Shown one piece after another: positions 54,293 through 64,000 of a stretch of DNA of 64,000 nucleotides; position 1 is the first letter of the stretch, and each line of letters starts with the position of its first letter. Both the position numbers and the translations under genes were made by a program. Under the pieces are notes generated by a model. That model had not been told where the DNA came from. It did no database searches and saw nothing but the letters and a program-made list of their open reading frames with translations. Origin of the DNA: Lysobacteraceae bacterium (GTDB lineage Bacteria; Pseudomonadota; Gammaproteobacteria; Xanthomonadales; Xanthomonadaceae). The stretch covers positions 682,001-746,000 of the forward strand of contig BPKJ01000001.1 in assembly GCA_026005075.1 (NCBI GenBank). Direction: 5' to 3'.

Positions 54293-55180
54293 TCAGAGCG
54301 CGAGAAACGCCTCGCGCATGCGCCTGCGCAGGGCCTCGTCCGGGTACGGGCCGGTCGCCGCACCGAGGTTGTCGACGATGTGCTCCGGGTTGGAGGTTCC
54401 GGTCAGCACCACACTCACTTCCGCCCTTCCAAGGACCCACTTCAGGAAGTACTGCGCCCAGCTGCGCGCACCGATCTCGGCAGCGAACCCGGGCAGGGGC
54501 CGTCCGCGCACGCGCGCGAACAGCGCCCCCTCGGCGAACGCCCGGTTGACCACCACCGCCATGCCGCGCTCGGCGCACAGCGGCAGCAGACGCTGCTCGG
54601 CCTCGGGCTCGAGGATCGAGTAGTTGATCTGCAGCACGTCCATCGGCTCGCGGCGCAGCACGCGCTCGATCTCGTCGTGGGCAAGGCTGAGATGGTGGCT
54701 CACGCCGATGGCGCGCACCAGGCCCTCCGCCTTCGCCTCCCGCAGCATCGCAAGCTGGGTCGGCCAGTCGCTCAGGTTGTGGACCTGGACGAGATCGAGC
54801 CGGGCGCGCCGCAGCCGCTGCCGTTCCTGGTCGAGCTGGGCGCGGCCTGCGGCCCGGCCTCGGGTCCAGACCTTGCTGGCGTAGTAGAGGCGGTCGGCGA
54901 TGTCCAGTTCGGCCGCGAGCTCGCCGAGCGCCTGCGAGCTTTGGCCGTACATCGGCGAGGTATCGACGAACCTGCCGCCACCGGCGACGAAACGGCGCAG
55001 GGTTTCCCGGGAGTCCGCCCAGCCGGGGTGGCCCGGCGCGATGGTCGAAGGAGCGCCAGGTGCCCAGCCCCACCGGCCACGGGCTGCGGCCCGCGGCGAG
55101 CTGCAACGGCGCAGGGCCCGCCCAGGGCCTGAGCCAGGGCGCGAGGAGGGCGCCCCCGCAGACGGACCAGCGCTCGCCTT
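54293..55180 (-). CDS. Aldo/keto reductase (frameshifted, 5' end uncertain)
   Basis: An NADPH-dependent aldo/keto reductase. The main frame from about 55040 reads ADSRETLRRFVAGGGRFVDTSPMYGQSSQALGELA, then LYYASKVWTRG, RLDLVQVHNL, EGLVRAIGVSHH and VLQINYSILEPEA, typical of the family. The preceding part (WPVGLGTWRSFD) is in another frame; adding one base near 55043-55047 (TTCGACACCATCGCG-like) would join them. The N-terminus before it, ALLAPWLRPWAGPAPLQL, looks like a signal or anchor, but no start codon is clear, so the 5' boundary is approximate. Substrate unknown. It lies upstream of the NRDE gene on the same strand and divergent from the MOSC gene. Confidence 0.75.
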   Translation of the reverse strand, partial: KASAGPSAGAPSSRPGSGPGRALRRCSSPRAAARGRWGWAPGAPSTIAPGHPGWADSRETLRRFVAGGGRFVDTSPMYGQSSQALGELAAELDIADRLYYASKVWTRGRAAGRAQLDQERQRLRRARLDLVQVHNLSDWPTQLAMLREAKAEGLVRAIGVSHHLSLAHDEIERVLRREPMDVLQINYSILEPEAEQRLLPLCAERGMAVVVNRAFAEGALFARVRGRPLPGFAAEIGARSWAQYFLKWVLGRAEVSVVLTGTSNPEHIVDNLGAATGPYPDEALRRRMREAFLAL

Positions 55181-55274
55181 CGATGCGAATCCGCCACGCG
55201 CGACCTCCTCGCCGTCCGGTCCCAGCCTCCCCCCGCAGCGGCCAGAACCGTGTCGGGACGGCTACCATGCCCGC

Positions 55275-56151
55275 ATGATGCAACTCTCCGCGCTCTACAT
55301 CCATCCGATCAAGTCCTGCGCCCCGCTCGCCTGCGCGGCGGTGGAGGCAAGGCCGCGCGGCCCGGCCGGCGACCGCCGCTGGATGCTGGTCGACCGCGAC
55401 GGTCGCTTCGTGACCGGACGGCAGCCTCCCGGCGCTGGTCCTGCTCCGCGCCGAGCCCGCGCCCGAGGGGACTCGTGCTGGCCTGGCAGGACCGCGTGCA
55501 CCGGGTGCTGGCGCCACGCGGCGAGCACGGCCGCATGCGCGTCCGGGTCTGGGACAGCGAGGTGGATGCCGCCCGCGCCGACCCCGCGACCTGCGCCTGG
55601 ATCCGCCGCTGCCTGGGCGCCGAGCTGGAGCTCGTGCACATGGACGCCGAAGCCCGGCGCTGGGTCGATCCCGCCCGCGCCGGCCCCGGTCGGCCGCTGA
55701 GTTTCGCCGACGCCGATCCCTGGCTGCTGGTGTCCGCGAGTCCTCGCTGCAGCACCTCAACCGGCACATCCGTCCTGCCGTGTCGGTCGAGGCCTTCCGG
55801 CCCAATCTGGTGATCTCCGGCGCTCCCGCCTGGGCGGAGGACGGCTGGATGCGGCTGCGCATCGGCGAGGTGGTGTTCCGCAAGACCAAGCCCTGCACGC
55901 GCTGCGTGTTCACCACGGTCGAGCCGCAAAGCGGCCGGCGCCGCGAGGACGGCGAGCCCCTGCGTACGCTGCGGGCCCTGCGCCGCAGCGCCGAAGGGCT
56001 GCTTTTCGGCATCGATCTGGTGGCCGAGAACCGCGGCACCCTGGCGGTCGGCGATCCGGTCGAGGTGCTGGCTGCGGAGGACCGCGGCGAGGCGTCTTGC
56101 GCGCGCAGTGGTGCCCCGGGGCTCGAAGCGGCGACAATAGGGCCTCGATGA
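55275..56151 (+). CDS. MOSC-domain protein (three frameshifts)
   Basis: A protein of about 290 residues of the MOSC_N/MOSC family (molybdenum cofactor sulfurase-like, YcbX type). It begins MMQLSALYIHPIKSCAPLAC and has RRWMLVDRDGRFVTGRQ, the MOSC_N start. After base losses/gains near 55426, 55468 and 55740 it reads LPALVLLRAEPAPEGLVLAWQDRVHRVLAP, LSFADADPWLLVSA and VSVEAFRPNLVISGAPAWAEDGW, ending with RKTKPCTRCVFTTV, which carries the conserved Cys. Two C/G insertions and one deletion explain the register. It may bind Moco- or sulfur-carrying substrates; YcbX acts in detoxifying N-hydroxylated purines. The stop overlaps a hairpin just before aceF. Confidence 0.78.
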
Positions 56152-56158
56152 CGAGGCC
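56141..56158 (+). other. Inverted repeat at the end of the MOSC gene and ahead of aceF
   Basis: GGCCTCG-ATGA-CGAGGCC is a perfect 7-base-pair stem over a 4-base loop. It covers the MOSC stop codon (56149-56151) and ends 13 bases before the aceF start. It may terminate the MOSC transcript or act in the aceF leader. A GACAAT -10-like element lies just before it (56133-56138). Confidence 0.4.
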
Positions 56159-56171
56159 TTCGGAGGGCGCA

Positions 56172-57536
56172 ATGACCACATGGAAGGAAGCGCGGGTTCC
56201 GGACATCGGAGACTTCCGCGACATTCCGGTGATCGAACTGCTGGTCGCGGTGGGCGATACGGTCAAGGCCGACCAGGGCCTGGTCACCCTCGAGTCGGAC
56301 AAGGCGACGATGGAGGTGCCGGCGCCCTTCGCCGGTGTGGTGCGCGAACTCAAGGTCAAGGTCGGCGACACCGTCTCCGAGGGCAGCGTGGTGGCCCTGA
56401 TCGAGCCTGCCGCTGCGGCGGAGGACGGCAAGGCCGCGGCGAACGAGGCGGTGCCCGCAGCCAGCCCGGCCGAGCCCGCCCCCCGGCCCGAGGCGAGGAC
56501 GGGCACCGCCTCCGCCACGCCTGCCGAGGGAGCCACGAAGGCCGCACCCCAGCCCGCGGCGGCAGGGGACGGGCCCGCGGCGCCCACCCGCTCGCCCCCG
56601 GTCGAGTTCGACGCCGAGGCCGTGGCCCCGGGCAAGGTTCCCTATGCCAGCCCCGCCGTGCGGCTGTTCGCCCGCGCGCTGGGCGTCGACCTCGCCCGCG
56701 TCGAGGGCAGCGCCCGCGGCGGCCGCATCACCCGCGAGGACGTGCAGAGGTACGTCAAGCAGGCCTTGCAGGCTGCGGCTTCGGCAAGCCCCTCCGGCGG
56801 CGGCCTCGAGCTCCTGCCCTGGCCGCGCGTGGATTTCGCCAAGTTCGGGCCGGTGGAAAGCGTGCCGCTGAGCCGGATCAAGAAGCTCTCCGGCGCCAAC
56901 CTCGCCCGCAACTGGGTGCGCATCCCCCATGTCACCCAGTTCGACGAGGCCGACATCACCGAGATGGAGGATTTCCGCAAGCGGCTGGCCGGCGAGCACA
57001 AGGACGTGAAGATCACGCCACTGGTGTTCCTGATCAAGGCCGTGGTCGCCGCGCTGCGCAAGTACCCGCAGTTCAATGCCTCGCTCGAGGACGGCGGCGA
57101 GAGCCTCGTGCTCAAGCGCTACTTCCACATCGGCATCGCGGTGGACACCCCGGACGGGCTGGTGGTGCCGGTGATCCGGGACTGCGACCGCAAGGGTCTC
57201 ATCGAGCTCGCCAAGGAGCTGGCCGAGGTCTCGGCAAGGGCCCGCGAGCGCAAGCTCGGCCCGGCGGACATGAGCGGCGGCTGCTTCTCCATCAGCTCCC
57301 TGGGCGGCATCGGCGGCACCGCCTTCACGCCCATCATCAACGCACCGGAGGTGGCGATCCTCGGCGTCTCCCGCGCCAGCCTCAAGCCGGTCTGGGACGG
57401 TGGCTCGTTCGTGCCGCGCCTGATGCTGCCGCTGTCGCTGTCCTACGACCACAGGGTCATCGACGGCGCTGACGCCGCCCGCTTCACGCGTTTCCTGGCC
57501 GAGCAGCTGGCCGATCTGCGCCGTCTGCTGCTGTGA
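56172..57536 (+). CDS. aceF: Dihydrolipoyllysine acetyltransferase, E2 of pyruvate dehydrogenase
   Basis: A 454-residue E2 enzyme: one lipoyl domain (VTLESDKATMEVP, lipoylated Lys near residue 45), an Ala/Pro-rich linker, an E1/E3-binding domain (YASPAVRLFARALGVDL) and a catalytic domain with SYDHRVIDGADAARF and YFHIGIAVDTPDGLVVPVI. It is shorter than the E. coli E2 (three lipoyl domains) and has one such domain. GGAGG precedes the ATG. Its E1 partner gene is not in the window; the E3 gene lies 2.6 kb downstream, behind a channel and a hydrolase gene. The stop overlaps the mscS start as GTGA. Confidence 0.95.
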   Translation: MTTWKEARVPDIGDFRDIPVIELLVAVGDTVKADQGLVTLESDKATMEVPAPFAGVVRELKVKVGDTVSEGSVVALIEPAAAAEDGKAAANEAVPAASPAEPAPRPEARTGTASATPAEGATKAAPQPAAAGDGPAAPTRSPPVEFDAEAVAPGKVPYASPAVRLFARALGVDLARVEGSARGGRITREDVQRYVKQALQAAASASPSGGGLELLPWPRVDFAKFGPVESVPLSRIKKLSGANLARNWVRIPHVTQFDEADITEMEDFRKRLAGEHKDVKITPLVFLIKAVVAALRKYPQFNASLEDGGESLVLKRYFHIGIAVDTPDGLVVPVIRDCDRKGLIELAKELAEVSARARERKLGPADMSGGCFSISSLGGIGGTAFTPIINAPEVAILGVSRASLKPVWDGGSFVPRLMLPLSLSYDHRVIDGADAARFTRFLAEQLADLRRLLL

Positions 57537-58590
57537 GCGCCCAGGACCCGCCGACCGGCGCGCCGCCGGCCAGCCCCGCCGACCTTGGCGAGCACGTGCG
57601 CTGGGCCTGGGACCTGCCCCTGCTGGAACTGGGCGAGGTCGTGGTCACGCCCGGCAAGCTCGTGCTCGCCGGGCTGGTCCTGCTCGTCGCCTGGCTGCTC
57701 TCCGCGCTGTTCCGGCGCGGCCTCGCCAGGATCGAGCGCCAGAGCCAGGACGCCAACCGCAGGGCGGTGGTCTACGCGGTCGGACGGATCGTCCACTACC
57801 TCCTTCTCGCCCTCGGGGTCATGCTGGCGCTGGAGTTCGTCGGCGTGCCCGCGAGCCGCTTCGCCGTGCTCGCCGGTGCGCTGGGCGTCGGTCTCGGCTT
57901 CGGCCTGCAGGCGATCTTCAACAACTTCGTCTCCGGCATCATCCTGCTGTTCGAGCGCTCGCTGAAAGTGGGCGACTTCGTCGAACTCGAGTCCGGCGTG
58001 CATGGCGAGGTCAGGGACATCCAGATCCGGGCTACCCGGATCGTCACCAACGACAACCTCGACATTCTGGTCCCGAACAGCGAGTTCGTCTCCGGGCGGG
58101 TGGTCAACTGGACCCATCGGGACGTCTCGCGGCGGCTGCGCGTGCCTTTCGGGGTCGCCTACGGCTCGGACAAGGAGCGGGTCAAGCAGGCCGCCCTCGA
58201 GGCGGCCGCCGAGGTGCCCTTCACGCTCGCGCTGGACGGGCCCCGCGCGCCGCAGGTCTGGCTGGTCGGTTTCGGCGAGAGCAGCCTCGACTTCGAGCTC
58301 GTGGTCTGGCTGACCGCTGAAGCAACCAAGCGCCCCGGCGCCGTGCGCGCGGCCTACAACTGGGCCCTGGAAACGGCGCTCGGCCGCCATGGGCTCGAGA
58401 TCCCCTTCCCCCAGCGCGACCTGCACATCCGCAGCTGGCCGCGCGGGGAGGACATGGCCAAGCCCGAGACCCTGCCCAAGCTCAGCGCACGGCAGCGCGA
58501 GGAGCTCAGCCGCAACGATGCCCTTGCCGATGCGATCTCCGACCTTCCGGAGGAGCCGGCCTCGCCCTCGGACCAGGAAGCCCCCGAACG

Positions 58591-58594
<4 letters not shown>
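57533..58594 (+). CDS. mscS: MscS-family mechanosensitive channel
   Basis: A 353-residue channel of the small MscS type. About three membrane helices are followed by a pore-lining helix (GALGVGLGFGLQAIFNNFVSGIILLFER), then a beta domain (GDFVELESGVHGEVRDIQIRATRIVTNDNLDILVPN) and a cytoplasmic C-terminus. It relieves turgor after osmotic downshock. The start is a GTG within GTGAGCGCC that overlaps the aceF stop by four bases, and its end overlaps the next gene by ATGA. Its place in the pyruvate dehydrogenase operon is unusual; expression from the aceF promoter is expected. Confidence 0.93.
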
Positions 58595-60150
<1,556 letters not shown>

Positions 60151-60180
60151 GCCGCCCCTTTCCGCGACACGGAGCAGCTC

Positions 60181-61941
<1,761 letters not shown>

Positions 61942-62006
61942 GGCGGTCGCGGCCCGCTCTGCACGCCGTTTCATCGCGGCGCCGGGCCGCGCCTGACCGC
62001 GTGCGC

Positions 62007-63731
<1,725 letters not shown>

Positions 63732-63846
63732 GGCGGGGCCTCCGGGTCGGCAGCGGGCGTCCTGGCGCACAGGCTGCACCCACGGCCTCCGGTCGTGCGA
63801 CCGCGCCTCGTCCTGGCGAGCCCGTGCCGCGGCGGAACGAAGGCCA

Positions 63847-64000
63847 TCAGCCCAGCCATGCATGCCAGCCGAGCAGGGTGAGCAGCGAGAGCGGGATGCC
63901 GAATCCGACCAGGGCGGCGGCCAGTCCGGGAGCGAGGCGGTGCGAGACCGCCAAAGCGCTGGCGGTGATCATCGGCGCCATGCCCGACTCCAGCACCGCC
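63847..64000 (-). CDS. AEC (auxin efflux carrier) family transporter, C-terminal fragment
   Basis: Only the last 50 residues are inside the window: AVLESGMAPMITASALAVSHRLA and LAAALVGFGIPLSLLTLLGWHAWLG. ESGMAPM is the characteristic pattern of the last membrane helices of AEC permeases, where Glu-Ser-Ala-Met-Pro-Pro is usual. The stop is at 63847-63849. The start and the rest of the protein lie beyond the right edge. Confidence 0.75.
   Translation of the reverse strand, partial: AVLESGMAPMITASALAVSHRLAPGLAAALVGFGIPLSLLTLLGWHAWLG

Noticed and set aside
47465-56151. Wholesale pseudogenisation of this stretch
   Set aside because: Most breaks are single-base and each lies in an otherwise well-conserved gene, so sequencing error is the simpler explanation.

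Overview
The window is high-G+C DNA with dense, mostly intact genes and no tRNA, rRNA, transposase, integrase, phage or CRISPR sequence. Gene content points to a gammaproteobacterium of the Xanthomonadales/Lysobacterales type. The clues are an aryl-polyene (xanthomonadin-like) pigment operon, a dihydrolipoyl dehydrogenase carrying its own lipoyl domain, a nitrogen-regulated glnA and ntrBC, a secreted nuclease ending in a DGFE-type tail, and a giant GEVED-repeat surface protein with an IPTL-CTERM-like C-terminus. The placement is inferred from gene content only.

Layout. 1-787: the 3' part of thrC. 828-2106: two exported proteins of unknown role. 2162-18328 (minus strand): one tightly overlapping operon of 18 genes for an aryl polyene: chain-length factor, acyltransferase, two acyl carrier proteins, membrane protein, ligase-dehydratase fusion, glycosyltransferase, second acyltransferase, aromatic amino-acid ammonia-lyase, thioesterase, LolA-like carrier, MMPL exporter, flavin enzyme with halogenase motifs, DUF3261 lipoprotein, two ketosynthases, dehydratase and ketoreductase. 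Almost every junction is a 4-20 base overlap, often ATGA. No methyltransferase or phosphopantetheinyl transferase is present. 18355-30309: nitrogen and molybdate region: glnA behind a sigma-54 promoter and NtrC-like sites, a GGDEF/EAL-like membrane protein, modABC, a DUF3482 GTPase with a DUF2868 membrane partner, and ntrBC with an NtrC-type palindrome over the ntrB start. 30318-42277: two large extracellular proteins, an ExeM/NucH-type nuclease and a 2748-residue protein with seven GEVED repeats. 42476-47458: rluE-like, an ABC exporter, thiD, and a GAF/HD-GYP protein. 47465-52425: a TetR repressor divergent from an RND efflux pair. 52450-56151: EF-hand protein, bacterioferritin without the heme-ligand Met, NRDE protein, aldo/keto reductase, MOSC protein. 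56172-61941: aceF, mscS, a GNAT/carbon-nitrogen hydrolase fusion and lpdA in one unit. 62007-64000: gamma-glutamyltransferase and the C-terminus of an AEC transporter.

At least ten coding sequences or junctions are broken by single-base insertions or deletions (near 6970, 7768, 17704, 47956, 51696, 52131, 55045, 55426, 55468 and 55740). In each case the reading continues cleanly in another frame, so these look mainly like assembly errors rather than gene decay. The genes are annotated across the breaks.

There is no gene-free stretch longer than about 260 bases. The longest (18329-18587) holds the divergent promoters of the pigment operon and glnA. The next two (33834-34030 and 42278-42475) hold a terminator-like hairpin and weak promoter candidates.
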